From positions 256,090 to 320,089 of the forward strand of contig NKIP01000001.1 in the NCBI GenBank assembly GCA_002256145.1: a stretch of 64,000 nt of DNA, read 5' to 3'. This document shows, piece after piece, positions 48,577-58,580 of this stretch. Origin of the DNA: Comamonadaceae bacterium PBBC1. Its GTDB lineage: Bacteria > Pseudomonadota > Gammaproteobacteria > Burkholderiales > Burkholderiaceae_C. The notes below the pieces were generated by a model. That model saw nothing but the letters and a program-made list of their open reading frames with translations. It ran no database searches and was not told where the DNA came from. A program made the position numbers and the translations under genes. The stretch's first letter is position 1. Each line of letters begins with the position of its first letter.

Positions 48577-49626
48577 ATGAGCAGCGACATGAAGGTTTTC
48601 CGAGGCTTCCACCACCCCGACTTGGCTCCCGCCTGTGCCCTGACCATTGGCAACTTTGACGGCGTGCACCGCGGCCACCAGGCCATGCTGGCCCTCTTGC
48701 GCAGCGAAGCCGCACACCGGGGTGTGCCCAGCTGCGTCATGACCTTCGAGCCCCACCCGCGCGACTACTTTGCCAAGGCGCTGAACAAGCCCGACTTGGC
48801 CCCGGCCCGCATCGCCACGCTGCGCGACAAGCTGCAAGAACTTGAGCGCTGCGGCGTGGACCAAGTCGTGGTGCTGCCCTTTGACGCCCGCCTGGCCAGC
48901 CAGTCACCCGAAGAGTTCATCCAGCAAGTGCTGGTGCAGGGCCTGGGCGTGCGCTATGTGCTGGTGGGTGACGATTTCCGCTTTGGCGCCAAACGTGCAG
49001 GCGACTACGCCATGCTCGACGCAGCCGGGCAAAACCTCGGTTTTGACGTGGCCCGCATGAACAGCTACGAGGTGCGCGGCCTGCGGGTGTCCAGCTCGGC
49101 CGTGCGCGATGCGCTGGCCAAAGGCGACCTGCCCGCGGTGCAGGCCCTGCTGGGCCGCCCCTACAGCATCAGCGGCCACGTGGTGCACGGACGCAAGCTG
49201 GGCCGAGAGTTGGCGGCAACGGCCGAAGGCGCGGGCGACGGCTTTCGGACCCTGAATTTGCGTTTTTCGCACTGGAAACCCGCCGCCAGCGGCATCTTTG
49301 TGGTGCAGGTGCATGGCTTGGCCGATCAGCCCTTGAAGGGCGTGGCCAACTTGGGCATACGCCCCTCGCTCGACCCGAATGACGTCAACGGCGGACGCGT
49401 GCTGCTGGAGACCCATGCCTTCGACTGGCCAGCCCAACTGGGGGCCGAGGGGGGCTACGGTAAAATCATTCGCGTGGACTTGCTGCACAAACTACACGAC
49501 GAACTCAAATACGACGGTCTGGACGCCCTGACAAAGGGCATCGCCAAAGACTGCGACGACGCACAGGTGTGGTTTGCTTCGCGCCATGGTGAAACCAGCC
49601 GCCAAACCACCCGCGACCGAATTTGA
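48577..49626 (+). CDS. ribF: Bifunctional riboflavin kinase / FAD synthetase
   Basis: About 349 residues. The N-terminal FMN adenylyltransferase domain has GNFDGVHRGH (25-34), VLVGDDFRFGAKRAGD and the ISSSAVR-like VSSSAVRDAL. The C-terminal flavokinase domain has RPYSISGHVVHGRKLGRELA and GVANLGIRPS. It makes FMN and FAD. Two ATGs are possible (48577, 48589), and neither has an ideal ribosome site. First gene of the conserved ribF-ileS-lspA order, here interrupted by a REP-like repeat before ileS. Confidence 0.94.
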   Translation: MSSDMKVFRGFHHPDLAPACALTIGNFDGVHRGHQAMLALLRSEAAHRGVPSCVMTFEPHPRDYFAKALNKPDLAPARIATLRDKLQELERCGVDQVVVLPFDARLASQSPEEFIQQVLVQGLGVRYVLVGDDFRFGAKRAGDYAMLDAAGQNLGFDVARMNSYEVRGLRVSSSAVRDALAKGDLPAVQALLGRPYSISGHVVHGRKLGRELAATAEGAGDGFRTLNLRFSHWKPAASGIFVVQVHGLADQPLKGVANLGIRPSLDPNDVNGGRVLLETHAFDWPAQLGAEGGYGKIIRVDLLHKLHDELKYDGLDALTKGIAKDCDDAQVWFASRHGETSRQTTRDRI

Positions 49627-49647
49627 CGCTCCGGCCCGCGTTTGCCG

Positions 49648-49738
49648 CCTTCGACAGGCTCAGGGCAAACGACCTCCACGGCCCACCCCCTCTTGATCTC
49701 TCCGAACGGCCCGCCGCTCGGGCTGAGCTTGTCGAAGC
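49648..49738. repeat. REP-like inverted pair between ribF and ileS
   Basis: Two facing copies of a short unit: CCTTCGACAGGCTCAGGGC (49648-49666) and, in opposite orientation, GGCTGAGCTTGTCGAAG (49721-49737). This TTCGACA(A/G)GCTCAG unit resembles a well-known dispersed bacterial repeat. The pair fills most of the 131-base ribF-ileS gap and can fold into a long hairpin in the message. Confidence 0.75.
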
Positions 49739-49757
49739 CCTCTCGACTTGACGCACC

Positions 49758-52613
49758 ATGACCGACAAAACCCAGAACCCCGACACCCGCATCAACATGA
49801 TGGACACCCCCTTCCCGATGCGCGGCGACCTGCCCAAGCGCGAGCCGGGCTGGGTGAGTGAGTGGAACGACGGCGGCCTTTATAAAAAACTGCGTGCCGC
49901 CCGCCAAGGTGCCCCGCTGTTTGTGCTGCACGACGGCCCGCCCTACGCCAACGGCAAACTGCACATCGGCCACGCGCTGAACAAAGTGCTGAAAGACATG
50001 ATCGTCAAGTCCAAGCAACTCGCTGGCTTTGACGCACAGTACATCCCCGGCTGGGACTGCCACGGCCTGCCGATCGAAAACGCGATTGAAAAACTGCATG
50101 GCCGCAACCTGAGCCGTGACGACATGCAGGCCAAGAGCCGCGCCTTTGCCACCGAGCAAATCGGCCAGCAGCGCGAAGACTTCAAGCGCCTGGGCGTGCT
50201 GGGCGACTGGGAGCGCCCCTACCGCACCATGGACCCGGCCAACGAGGCCGGTGAGATCCGCGCCTTCAAACGCGTGATCGAGCGCGGTTTTGTGTACCGG
50301 GGCCTGAAACCTGTGTACTGGTGCTTTGACTGCGGCTCGTCTCTCGCCGAGTTCGAGATCGAATACCAGGACAAGCAAAGTGACACGCTGGATGTGGCCT
50401 TTGAGACCGATGACGCGGCCAAGCTGGCTGCAGCCTTTGGCCTGACCGCACTGCCCGCTGGCCAAAGCGGCTTTGCCGTGATCTGGACCACCACCGCCTG
50501 GACCATCCCCGCCAACCAGGCGCTGAACGCCCACCCCGAGTTAACCTATGCATTGGTGCAAACCGACAAAGGCTGCCTGGTGCTGGCCGAGTCGCTGGTA
50601 GACAAATGCCTCGAGCGCTTTGGCCTGCAAGGCGGCACAGTGCTGGCTACAGCCAAAGGCACGGCTCTGGGCGGCCTGAACTTCCGCCACCCCTTGTACG
50701 ACGTGGACGCGGGCTACAAGCGCCTCTCGCCCGTGTACCTGGCCGAATACGTCAGCGACAGCGACGGCACGGGCTTGGTCCACTCTTCGCCCGCTTATGG
50801 CGTGGACGACTTCAACTCCTGCATCGCCAACGGCCTGAAGTACGACGACATCCTGAACCCGGTGCAAGGCAACGGCACTTACGCGGCCGACTTCCCCCTG
50901 TTTGGCGGTCTGCACATCTGGAAAGCCATTCCCGTGGTGCTGGACGCACTGCGCAGCGCGGGTCGCCTGCTGTCCACCGTGACCATCACGCACAGCTACC
51001 CGCACTGCTGGCGTCACAAAACCCCCGTCATCTACCGCGCTGCCGCTCAATGGTTTGTGCGCATGGACGAGGGCGAAGGCGTGTTCACCCAAGACAAGGC
51101 CCCCAAAACCCTGCGCCAGCTCGCCCTGGACGCCATCGAGCAAACCCAGTTCTACCCCGAAAACGGCAAATCCCGCCTGCGCGACATGATCGCCAACCGC
51201 CCCGACTGGTGCATCTCGCGCCAGCGCTCATGGGGCGTGCCCGTGCCCTTCTTCTTGCACAAGGACAGTGGCGAGCTGCACCCCAACACCATGGCGATCC
51301 TGGACCAGGCCGCTGACATCGTGGAAAAAGGTGGCATCGAAGCCTGGAGCCGCGTGACGGTGGAAGAAATTTTGGGCGCGGCCGATGCGCCGCACTACAC
51401 CAAGAGCACCGACATTCTGGAAGTCTGGTTCGACTCCGGCTCCACCTTCCAGCATGTGCTGCGCACCAGCCATAAAGACGCGTATGGCGTTGCGCCTTTC
51501 CACAGCCAAGGTCCAGAGGCTGACTTGTACTTGGAAGGCCACGACCAGCACCGCGGCTGGTTCCACAGCTCGCTGCTGCTGGGCTGCGCCTTGTACGACC
51601 GCGCTCCATACCGCGGCCTGTTGACCCACGGCTTTGCCACCGACGGCCAAGGCCGCAAGATGAGCAAGAGCTTGGGCAACACCGTCGAGCCACAAACCAT
51701 CAACTCCAAGATGGGCGCGGAAATCGTGCGCCTGTGGGTGGCCAGCACCGATTATTCAGGCGACCTGAACATCGACGACAAAATCCTGGCCCGTGTGGTG
51801 GATGCCTACCGCCGCATCCGTAACACCTTGCGCTTCTTGCTGGCCAACGTGAGCGACTTCGACCCGGCCACAGACACGGTGCCCGACGACCAGCTGCTGG
51901 AAATCGACCGCTTTGCCCTGGCCCGCGCCGCCGAGTTGCAGGCCGACATCCGCGCCCACTTCGACAAGTACGAGTTCCACCCCGTGGTCTCCAAACTGCA
52001 GATCTACTGCTCGGAAGACCTGGGTGCGTTCTATCTGGACGTGCTCAAGGACCGCCTGTACACCACCGCCCCCAAGAGCCTGGCCCGCCGCAGTGCCCAA
52101 ACCGCGCTCTACCGCATCACCCACGGCATGCTGCGCTGGATGGCGCCCTTCTTGTCCTTCACGGCCGAAGAAGCCTGGAAGACTTTCGGCACCTCCGAGT
52201 CCATCTTCCTGGAAACCTTCGGCGACTTTGGCGCGGCCGATGAGCAGCTGCTCGCCAAATGGGCCCGCATCCGCGAAATCCGCGACCTGGTGAACAAGGA
52301 CATCGAAAACCTGCGCACCGCAGGCCAAGTGGGCGCGTCGCTGCAAGCCGAGATCACGCTGACCGCCCCTGCGGCGGACCACGCCCTGTTGGCCAGCCTG
52401 GGCGCTGACATCAAGTTTGTTTTCATCACGTCCAAAGTCACTTTGCAGGCAGGCGAGGCGCTGGCGGTGCAGGTCACGGCCAGCCAAGCCACCAAGTGCG
52501 AACGATGCTGGCATTACGCCGACGACGTGGGCCAAGACGCGGCTCACCCCACCATTTGCGGGCGCTGCGTGAGCAACCTGCATGGCGCTGGCGAAACCCG
52601 CCACGTTGCCTGA
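49758..52613 (+). CDS. ileS: Isoleucyl-tRNA synthetase
   Basis: 951-residue class I synthetase. HIGH is at 69-72 in [12 protein letters not shown], the CP1 editing domain follows, KMSKS is at 634-638, and the C-terminal zinc site has C914, C917, C934 and C937 (KCERCWHY...CGRC). Length and zinc finger are those of the bacterial type-1 enzyme, which is mupirocin-sensitive in general. Upstream is ribF across a REP-like pair; lspA follows 31 bases later. Confidence 0.97.
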   Translation: MTDKTQNPDTRINMMDTPFPMRGDLPKREPGWVSEWNDGGLYKKLRAARQGAPLFVLHDGPPYANGKLHIGHALNKVLKDMIVKSKQLAGFDAQYIPGWDCHGLPIENAIEKLHGRNLSRDDMQAKSRAFATEQIGQQREDFKRLGVLGDWERPYRTMDPANEAGEIRAFKRVIERGFVYRGLKPVYWCFDCGSSLAEFEIEYQDKQSDTLDVAFETDDAAKLAAAFGLTALPAGQSGFAVIWTTTAWTIPANQALNAHPELTYALVQTDKGCLVLAESLVDKCLERFGLQGGTVLATAKGTALGGLNFRHPLYDVDAGYKRLSPVYLAEYVSDSDGTGLVHSSPAYGVDDFNSCIANGLKYDDILNPVQGNGTYAADFPLFGGLHIWKAIPVVLDALRSAGRLLSTVTITHSYPHCWRHKTPVIYRAAAQWFVRMDEGEGVFTQDKAPKTLRQLALDAIEQTQFYPENGKSRLRDMIANRPDWCISRQRSWGVPVPFFLHKDSGELHPNTMAILDQAADIVEKGGIEAWSRVTVEEILGAADAPHYTKSTDILEVWFDSGSTFQHVLRTSHKDAYGVAPFHSQGPEADLYLEGHDQHRGWFHSSLLLGCALYDRAPYRGLLTHGFATDGQGRKMSKSLGNTVEPQTINSKMGAEIVRLWVASTDYSGDLNIDDKILARVVDAYRRIRNTLRFLLANVSDFDPATDTVPDDQLLEIDRFALARAAELQADIRAHFDKYEFHPVVSKLQIYCSEDLGAFYLDVLKDRLYTTAPKSLARRSAQTALYRITHGMLRWMAPFLSFTAEEAWKTFGTSESIFLETFGDFGAADEQLLAKWARIREIRDLVNKDIENLRTAGQVGASLQAEITLTAPAADHALLASLGADIKFVFITSKVTLQAGEALAVQVTASQATKCERCWHYADDVGQDAAHPTICGRCVSNLHGAGETRHVA

Positions 52614-52644
52614 CCTTCACGCACAACCCAGACAAGGCAAGTCC

Positions 52645-53160
52645 ATGGCCAGTTCCAAAAAATTCAGCAAAAGCGGTTCGGGCAACCGCTCAGGCATGGC
52701 CCTTTGGCTGGGCATCGCCTTGCTGGTGTTGGTGCTCGACCAGTTCACCAAGGTGTTGGTGCTGGGCGTTTTTCAGCTGGGAGACAGCACGCGCATCACC
52801 TCGTTTTTTAACTTGGTGCGGGTGCACAACCACGGCGCTGCATTCTCGTTTCTGGCGGGTGCGGGCGGCTGGCAGCGCTGGTTTTTCACGGGCATCGGTG
52901 TTTTTGCAGCTCTTTTCATGGTTTGGATGCTGCGCTCACATCCCGGCCAAAAACTCTTCAGCCTGGCCATTTCGCTCATTCTAGGGGGGGCGATTGGCAA
53001 CGTGATCGACCGCCTGCTGCACGGCTACGTGGTCGATTTTTTGGACTTTTACTGGGGCGTTTGGCACTTTCCGGCTTTCAACGTCGCTGACGCTGGCATC
53101 AGCGTGGGTGCCGCACTGCTGATCCTGGACGAAATCCTGCGCGTGCGTCGCGGACGCTGA
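52645..53160 (+). CDS. lspA: Lipoprotein signal peptidase (signal peptidase II)
   Basis: 171-residue inner-membrane aspartyl protease with four helices. The catalytic dyad is Asp131 ([11 protein letters not shown]) and Asp149 (FNVADAGI), with the conserved NLVxxxNxGAAFSFL segment as [16 protein letters not shown] and GNVIDRL. It cleaves lipoprotein signal peptides, for example that of LolB in this window. Start at 52645 after an AAGGCAAGTCC site. Last gene of ribF-ileS-lspA. Confidence 0.95.
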   Translation: MASSKKFSKSGSGNRSGMALWLGIALLVLVLDQFTKVLVLGVFQLGDSTRITSFFNLVRVHNHGAAFSFLAGAGGWQRWFFTGIGVFAALFMVWMLRSHPGQKLFSLAISLILGGAIGNVIDRLLHGYVVDFLDFYWGVWHFPAFNVADAGISVGAALLILDEILRVRRGR

Positions 53161-53203
53161 ACTCGGTTAAGCTATTTGACCTGATCGAAAAACGGAGACT
53201 TCC

Positions 53204-54352
53204 ATGCCCGGATTGCTGCCCCACATTGACCCCGATGGTCTGCTTGAATTTTCAGTGGTCTACACCGACCGCGCCCTGAACCACATGTCCAAACGCTTTG
53301 GTGGCGTGATGACGGACATCTCGCGCATGCTCAAAACCGTTTACGGTGCCCACTCGGTCGCGCTGGTGCCCGGCAGCGGCACTTTCGGCATGGAGTCGGT
53401 GGCCCGCCAGTTCGCGAGCAACCAGCACGTCATGGTGATCCGCAACGGTTGGTTCAGCTTCCGTTGGACGCAGATTTTTGACATGGGTCAGATTCCCAAG
53501 AGCCACAGCGTCCTCAAGGCCCGCCGCATCGCTGCGGGCTCACAAGCAGCTTGGGCGCCTGCCCCCATCGAAGAAGTCAAAGCCGCCATTGCCGCTGAAA
53601 AACCCGCTTTGGTGTTCGCGCCGCATGTGGAGACCGCCGCCGGGATGATGCTGCCCGACGATTACCTCAAGGCCGTCTCCGACGCTGTGCACGCGGTGGG
53701 CGGTTTGTTTGTGCTGGACTGCATTGCCTCGGGTGCCATGTGGGTGGACATGAAAGCCACGGGCGTGGACTTGCTGATCAGCGCACCACAAAAGGGCTGG
53801 AGCAGCTCGCCCTGCTGTGCCATGGTCATGCTGAGCGAACGTGCCCGGCAAGCCATCGACAGCACCACCAGCACCACCTTTGCCATGGACCTGAAAAAGT
53901 GGTTGCAAGTGATGGAGACCTACGAAAGTGGTGCCCACATGTACCACACCACCTTGCCCACCGATGCGCTGCAACGCCTGCAAGAAGCCATGTTGGAAAC
54001 CGAAGCCTATGGTTTTGCCAAGGTGCGTGAGGAACAAATGGCGCTGGGTCGCCAAGTGCGCTCAATGCTTCTGGAGCACGGTTTCCCCAGCGTGGCCGCG
54101 CCCGGTTTCGAAGCGCCCGGCGTGGTGGTGAGCTACACCACCGATCCGGACATCCAAAGCAGCAAGAAGTTCTTGGCTTTGGGCCTGCAAACCGCTGCGG
54201 GTGTGCCCTTGCAATGCGACGAACCAGCGGACTTCCGCACATTCCGCATGGGCTTGTTTGGCCTGGACAAATGGCACCAGGTGCCTCGCACCCTGCAGAT
54301 CTTGAGTGAAGCACTGGAAACCATCGCCCCCAAGGCCAAGCTGGCCGCATAG
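53204..54352 (+). CDS. Class V aminotransferase (alanine/serine-glyoxylate type)
   Basis: 382-residue PLP enzyme of the class V aminotransferase family. The PLP lysine is Lys197 in ISAPQKGWSSSP; VPGSGTFGMESV (56-67) and LDCIASGAMWVD around 171-182 hold the cofactor ring. The family includes alanine-glyoxylate, serine-glyoxylate and 2-aminoethylphosphonate-type transaminases; the substrate here cannot be fixed. An ACGGAGACTTCC ribosome site precedes the ATG, and a terminator follows at 54374. It starts 43 bases after lspA but is not a known partner of it. Confidence 0.87.
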   Translation: MPGLLPHIDPDGLLEFSVVYTDRALNHMSKRFGGVMTDISRMLKTVYGAHSVALVPGSGTFGMESVARQFASNQHVMVIRNGWFSFRWTQIFDMGQIPKSHSVLKARRIAAGSQAAWAPAPIEEVKAAIAAEKPALVFAPHVETAAGMMLPDDYLKAVSDAVHAVGGLFVLDCIASGAMWVDMKATGVDLLISAPQKGWSSSPCCAMVMLSERARQAIDSTTSTTFAMDLKKWLQVMETYESGAHMYHTTLPTDALQRLQEAMLETEAYGFAKVREEQMALGRQVRSMLLEHGFPSVAAPGFEAPGVVVSYTTDPDIQSSKKFLALGLQTAAGVPLQCDEPADFRTFRMGLFGLDKWHQVPRTLQILSEALETIAPKAKLAA

Positions 54353-54373
54353 TCTGACGTGCTGAGCGCTCAC

Positions 54374-54411
54374 AAAAAAACCGCTGCTCTTGAGGGTCAG
54401 CGGCTTTTTTT
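54374..54411 (+). terminator. Terminator after the class V aminotransferase
   Basis: CCGCTG / CAGCGG stem with an 11-base loop, flanked by seven A and seven T; 21 bases after the stop. Can act on both strands, and the opposite gene (quinone oxidoreductase) ends at 54465. Confidence 0.8.
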
Positions 54412-54464
54412 CATTCAACGCCGTGTGAATGGGCATTCGGCGCCTAAGCGCCGACGCCCAAGGT

Positions 54465-55448
54465 TCACAAAGTGATGATGGTGCAACCCGTGGTTTTGCG
54501 GGCTTCCAGGGCGATGTGGGCGTCCTGAATTTGTGCCAGCGGGAAGGTCTGGTCAATGTGGATCTTGACTTTGCCGCTGGTCACGGCTTCGAACAAATCA
54601 TCGGCCATTTCCTGCGTGTTTTCGCGGGTGGTGATGTGGCTGAACAAGGTTTGGCGAGTCACATAAATCGAGCCCTTGGGGCCGAGGATGCCCGGCGCAA
54701 ACGGGGCCACAGGGCCTGAGGCATTGCCAAAGCTGGCCATCAGACCAAACGGGGCCAAGCAGTCGAGTGACTTGTCCCAGGTGTCCTTGCCCACAGAGTC
54801 GTACACCACTTTCACGCCCTTGCCGCCCGTGATCTCTTTGACCTTGGCCTGGAAATCTTCGGTCGAATAGTTGATGCAGAACTCCGCGCCGTTGGCCAAA
54901 GCCAGTGCGCACTTGGCATCGCTGCCCGCAGTGCCAATCAAACGCAGGCCCAAGGCCTTAGCCCACTGGCTGGCGATCAGGCCCACGCCACCGGCGGCGG
55001 CATGAAACAGCACAAAGTCACCGGCTTTCAGGCCACCTTGGGGCAGCGTGCGTTTGAGCAGGTATTGCGCCGTCAAACCCTTGAGCATCATGGCCGCGCC
55101 CGTCTCAAACGAGATCGCATCGGGCAGCTTGCACACGCACTTGGCGGGCATCACACGCACTTCGCAGTAGCTGCCAGGCGGCTGGCTGGCATAGGCCGCG
55201 CGGTCGCCCACTTGCAAGTGCGTCACGCCCTCGCCCACAGCTTCGACCACGCCCGAGCCTTCCATGCCCAACTTGAGCGGCATGGGCAGCTGGTACAGGC
55301 CGCTGCGCTGGTACACGTCGATGAAGTTCAGGCCAATGGCCTTATGGCGGATGCGGATTTCGCCGGGGCCAGGCTCGCCCACGGTCACATCGACCAATTT
55401 CATGACTTCGGGACCGCCGTGTTGGTCGATCTGGACTGCAAGGCTCAT
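54465..55448 (-). CDS. NADPH:quinone oxidoreductase (zeta-crystallin-like MDR)
   Basis: 327-residue medium-chain reductase without zinc ligands. It begins MSLAVQIDQHGGPEVMKLVDV and has GLNFIDVYQRSGLY, GMEGSGVVEAVGEGV and the NADPH loop AAAGGVGLIASQWAKALG. Probable one-electron quinone or enone reductase of the QorA type. The start at 55448 has an AGGAGAACACC ribosome site; a much longer in-frame upstream reading overlaps the EamA gene in antisense and is discarded. Confidence 0.92.
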   Translation of the reverse strand: MSLAVQIDQHGGPEVMKLVDVTVGEPGPGEIRIRHKAIGLNFIDVYQRSGLYQLPMPLKLGMEGSGVVEAVGEGVTHLQVGDRAAYASQPPGSYCEVRVMPAKCVCKLPDAISFETGAAMMLKGLTAQYLLKRTLPQGGLKAGDFVLFHAAAGGVGLIASQWAKALGLRLIGTAGSDAKCALALANGAEFCINYSTEDFQAKVKEITGGKGVKVVYDSVGKDTWDKSLDCLAPFGLMASFGNASGPVAPFAPGILGPKGSIYVTRQTLFSHITTRENTQEMADDLFEAVTSGKVKIHIDQTFPLAQIQDAHIALEARKTTGCTIITL

Positions 55449-55580
55449 GGTGTTCTCCTGTTGGAATGGTGATTTGAAACCAGACACTTTGCCACGAAAC
55501 ATGAGCCTGAGCCGAAAACAGGGCCAGCTGGGGGACAGTTTGGCGACAGCGGGAAAACCCGAGTACCGATACAGTGCCGC

Positions 55581-56480
55581 ATGTCTCAAAAACTCTCGCC
55601 CCTGACAGCCTTGCTCCTGACGGTCCCTCCTTTGCTGTGGGCAGGCAACGCTGTGGTGGGCCGACTGGTCAGCCACTTGGTGCCGCCCATCACGCTCAAT
55701 TTTTTGCGCTGGGCCGTGGCCTTGTTCATCTTGCTGCCTTTGGCCTCTTGGGTGCTGCGACGCAGCAGCGGTCTGTGGCAGCACTGGCGGCGTTTTGCGC
55801 TGCTCAGTTTGCTGGGTGTGGGCTGCTACAACGCGCTGCAATACTTGGCCCTGCAAACCTCCACCCCGCTGAACGTAACCCTGGTAGCCGCCAGCAGCCC
55901 GGTGTGGATGCTGGCCATCGGGGCGCTGTTTTTTCAGGCCCCGGTTCGCCGCGCCCAAATCTACGGCGCGGTGTTGTCGATTGTGGGCGTGCTGATCGTC
56001 TTGTCGCGCGGCGACTGGACGCAGCTCATGGCGGTGCGCTTGGTGATCGGTGACCTGTTCATTTTGCTGGCCACGGCCTGCTGGTCTTGGTACAGCTGGC
56101 TGCTCAGTCGCAAAGACGAGCCCGAAGCCATCAGGAGCGACTGGGCAGCCTTTTTGCTCGCACAGGTGGTGTTTGGCCTGGCCTGGTCGGGCCTGTTTGC
56201 GGGGATGGAATGGGGCCTGACCGATGCGCACATCACTTGGGGTTGGCCGCTCGTCAGTGCGCTGGCCTTTGTGGCCGTGGGCCCGGCCGTGTTGGCCTAC
56301 CGCTGCTGGGGCTTGGGCATTCAGCGAGCGGGGCCTGCGGTAGCTGGCTTTTTCGCCAACCTCACCCCGCTGTTCGCGGCCATCTTTTCGGCTGCGTTTT
56401 TAGGCGAGTTGCCACAGCTGTTCCATGCGCTGGCCTTTGCGCTGATCATCAGCGGGATTTGGGTGTCATCCAGGCAATAA
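55581..56480 (+). CDS. EamA-family (DMT) transporter
   Basis: 299-residue membrane protein of ten predicted helices in two EamA repeats, beginning LTALLLTVPPLLWAGNAVVGRLVSHLVPP and with the second repeat at GDLFILLATACWSWYSWLLSRK. Substrate unknown. Monocistronic as far as can be seen, divergent from the quinone oxidoreductase with 132 bases between. Confidence 0.87.
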   Translation: MSQKLSPLTALLLTVPPLLWAGNAVVGRLVSHLVPPITLNFLRWAVALFILLPLASWVLRRSSGLWQHWRRFALLSLLGVGCYNALQYLALQTSTPLNVTLVAASSPVWMLAIGALFFQAPVRRAQIYGAVLSIVGVLIVLSRGDWTQLMAVRLVIGDLFILLATACWSWYSWLLSRKDEPEAIRSDWAAFLLAQVVFGLAWSGLFAGMEWGLTDAHITWGWPLVSALAFVAVGPAVLAYRCWGLGIQRAGPAVAGFFANLTPLFAAIFSAAFLGELPQLFHALAFALIISGIWVSSRQ

Positions 56481-56702
56481 GCCGCGAAGCTTTTGCCAAG
56501 CTGCAGCAGAAATTTCAACCATTGATTTTTACTGCGAGCACGGACAGTGATTTGACGAAAGACACCTTGGGAGCAAGTGCTGCCGCTCATTTTTCATTCC
56601 CAACTAAAAGCCGAGTCGGAGAGCGGACTTTCACGCGCGACCATCTCGATCAAGACCCATGTACGGTCCGTAGGGCACTGCCGACATGATGAGCAAAATC
56701 AG

Positions 56703-56738
56703 TAAAATGCATGAAACTTCAATGAAGAAACATTCATG
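56703..56738 (+). promoter_or_regulatory. Promoter and palindromic operator of the AbiE locus
   Basis: A TAAAAT -10-like box (56703-56708) is followed by nested palindromes: CATGAA...TTCATG (56710-56715 and 56733-56738) around CTTCA-a-TGAAG (56717-56727). The right arm contains the antitoxin start codon. AbiEi antitoxins are known to repress their own promoter through inverted repeats, so this is the likely operator. The rest of the gap back to 56481 shows nothing else. Confidence 0.55.
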
Positions 56739-57347
56739 ACCGCCGCTGCCTTACTGCACACCCCGTCTTTGAAGGGCGCCACTGCGCACCTGGCGGATGG
56801 CTTGCGCCCCGGCTACGTCTACCGGCGCGAGGATTTGGCTTTTCTGAGCAATGCCATTGATCGGCATCTGCACGAACTGGTGGCCATCGGTAAGCTTCAA
56901 AAACTGGCTCAAGGGCTTTACCACGCACCCAAACAATCCAGCTTTGGTCCACTCCCGCCTGCCGACGATCAGGTGGTGAAAGGCTTTCTGCGGGACAAGG
57001 AATTCCTGGTGTTCTCGCCCTCGTCTTACAACGTGGTGGGTCTGGGCACCACCCAACTCTACAACCGCACGCTGGTCTACAACCACAAGCGCCATGGCGT
57101 CTTCCAACTGGGCAATCGACAGTTCGACTTCAGGGTGAAGCCACGCTTTCCGAAAAAGCTGAGCCGAGAGTTCCTCTACGTGGATTTGCTCAACAACCTG
57201 GACGAACTGGCCGAAGACCGCGATGTGGTGCTCAGCCAGGCCCGCAGCAAGTTGTCCACCTTTGATCTCAAGCGCTTGCAAGAGGCTGTCAAAAACTACG
57301 GCAACATGGCCACACGCAAACGCTTTCGGGAGTGGATGGGTGCTTGA
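56736..57347 (+). CDS. AbiEi-type antitoxin (DUF6088 family)
   Basis: 203 residues with an N-terminal winged-helix part (GYVYRREDLAFLSNAIDRHLHELVAIGKLQKLAQGLYHAPK: promoter-unlocking style helices followed by a wing) and a C-terminal domain of the AbiEi antitoxin type. In type IV systems the antitoxin represses the operon and counters toxicity without needing to bind the toxin. The toxin gene starts inside the last codons of this gene (8-base overlap), so translation is coupled. The annotation rests on the pairing and on resemblance to DUF6088. Confidence 0.82.
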   Translation: MTAAALLHTPSLKGATAHLADGLRPGYVYRREDLAFLSNAIDRHLHELVAIGKLQKLAQGLYHAPKQSSFGPLPPADDQVVKGFLRDKEFLVFSPSSYNVVGLGTTQLYNRTLVYNHKRHGVFQLGNRQFDFRVKPRFPKKLSREFLYVDLLNNLDELAEDRDVVLSQARSKLSTFDLKRLQEAVKNYGNMATRKRFREWMGA

Positions 57348-58284
57348 ATTTCTCCACGACCGGCGCGACTTCGACCAATTGCTTGCGGTCGTCGCCAACG
57401 ACCGGGGGCTTGATCCCATGCTGGTCGAAAAAGACTACTGGATCATGCATGGCCTGTGGGGCCTTCAGGCTCAGGGTTTTGTGTTCGAGCTCAAAGGTGG
57501 CACGTCCTTGTCCAAAGGCTTTGGGGTGATTCATCGGTTTTCGGAAGACATTGACATCCGCATCGAGCCACCGGATGACTTGGACGTGAAAACCGGTCGC
57601 AACCAGGACAAACCGGCACACATCGCATCTCGGCTGGCCTTTTACGACGAGTTGGCCAAACGCATCCGCATTCCTGGCGTCGACAGCGTGGAACGGGACA
57701 CCTTCTTTGATGATGACAAGATGCGCAGCGCAGGCATTCGCCTGAACTATTCCCCGCGCACGACCACCTTGTCCGGCGTGAAAGATGGCATCTTGCTGGA
57801 GCTGGGCTTTGATGACACGGCGCCCAATCGCGCTGTGACCATTTCTTCCTGGGCTTTGGAGTTTGCCCGGGATCGAGGTGTTCAGGTCTTGGACAACCGC
57901 GCTGTGGATGTCCCTTGTTATGCGCCCACGCACACCTTCGTTGAGAAACTCCAGACCATCTCGACCAAGTACAGGCGGCTGGCCGAGGCCAAGGCCTTCC
58001 CCGCCAATTTCCTTCGGCACTATTACGACGTGTACTGCCTTCTTGGGCTTCAGGAGGTGCAAGCGTTCATGCAGACGACCGCCTACCAAGAACGCAAGGT
58101 TCAGCGCTTTCGGTCCGGTGATGAGTTGGTCATTGCCATGAATCCCGCATTCACCCTGAGTGATCCTGTGCAGCGAGACCTCTTCGCACGGGAATACCGT
58201 AAGTCATCTGCACTTTATTACCGAGGTCAGCCGGAATTTGACCAACTGCTTGCCAGGATCAAGGAACATCTGGATTCGATGTGA
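57340..58284 (+). CDS. AbiEii/AbiGii-type nucleotidyltransferase toxin
   Basis: 314 residues from a GTG at 57340 that overlaps the antitoxin end. DNA polymerase-beta-like nucleotidyltransferase: GGTSLSK (53-59) and SEDIDI (68-73) with Asp70/Asp72 form the metal site, KDGILLELGF the third motif and FLRHYYDVYCLL the fourth, the arrangement of the AbiEii/DUF1814 family. Related MenT toxins add nucleotides to tRNA. Function is probably phage defence or stabilisation of the region. Upstream longer readings lie in the antitoxin gene. Confidence 0.87.
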   Translation: MLEFLHDRRDFDQLLAVVANDRGLDPMLVEKDYWIMHGLWGLQAQGFVFELKGGTSLSKGFGVIHRFSEDIDIRIEPPDDLDVKTGRNQDKPAHIASRLAFYDELAKRIRIPGVDSVERDTFFDDDKMRSAGIRLNYSPRTTTLSGVKDGILLELGFDDTAPNRAVTISSWALEFARDRGVQVLDNRAVDVPCYAPTHTFVEKLQTISTKYRRLAEAKAFPANFLRHYYDVYCLLGLQEVQAFMQTTAYQERKVQRFRSGDELVIAMNPAFTLSDPVQRDLFAREYRKSSALYYRGQPEFDQLLARIKEHLDSM

Positions 58285-58580
58285 CGCTCGAACTTTGGGT
58301 GGGGACCAGGCCACAAGCAGTCATACTCCGGGGTCATTTCAAGTGCCCGTTGAGCTGTGACGGCTGTGGGTTGTAGACCGGTCCCTGGATGAACTGCTTG
58401 GCCAGTGGCTGCTTATGGCGGATGCAAAAAATCAGCCGAACAACTGTGATGTCCGCTGTCAGCCCAAAGAAGCCCCTCGCCCCTCTAACTCAACACTTCG
58501 TGACCCTGCATCCCCGCAATAAAGCTGCTACCACCGCCTGTCAGCGATGGCAGCACTTCAACGCAGTCCACTGAACGGTA
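58285..58580. other. Gene-free stretch after the AbiE pair
   Basis: About 296 bases without a convincing gene. It contains short frames with poor coding character and no clear terminator. It may be a decayed remnant brought in with the toxin-antitoxin pair; no terminal inverted repeats or target-site duplications were seen. Confidence 0.4.

Noticed and set aside
54465..56231. Quinone oxidoreductase read as a 588-residue protein
   Set aside because: The extra N-terminal part overlaps the divergent EamA gene and is Gln/Arg-rich antisense sequence; a strong ribosome site marks the start at 55448.
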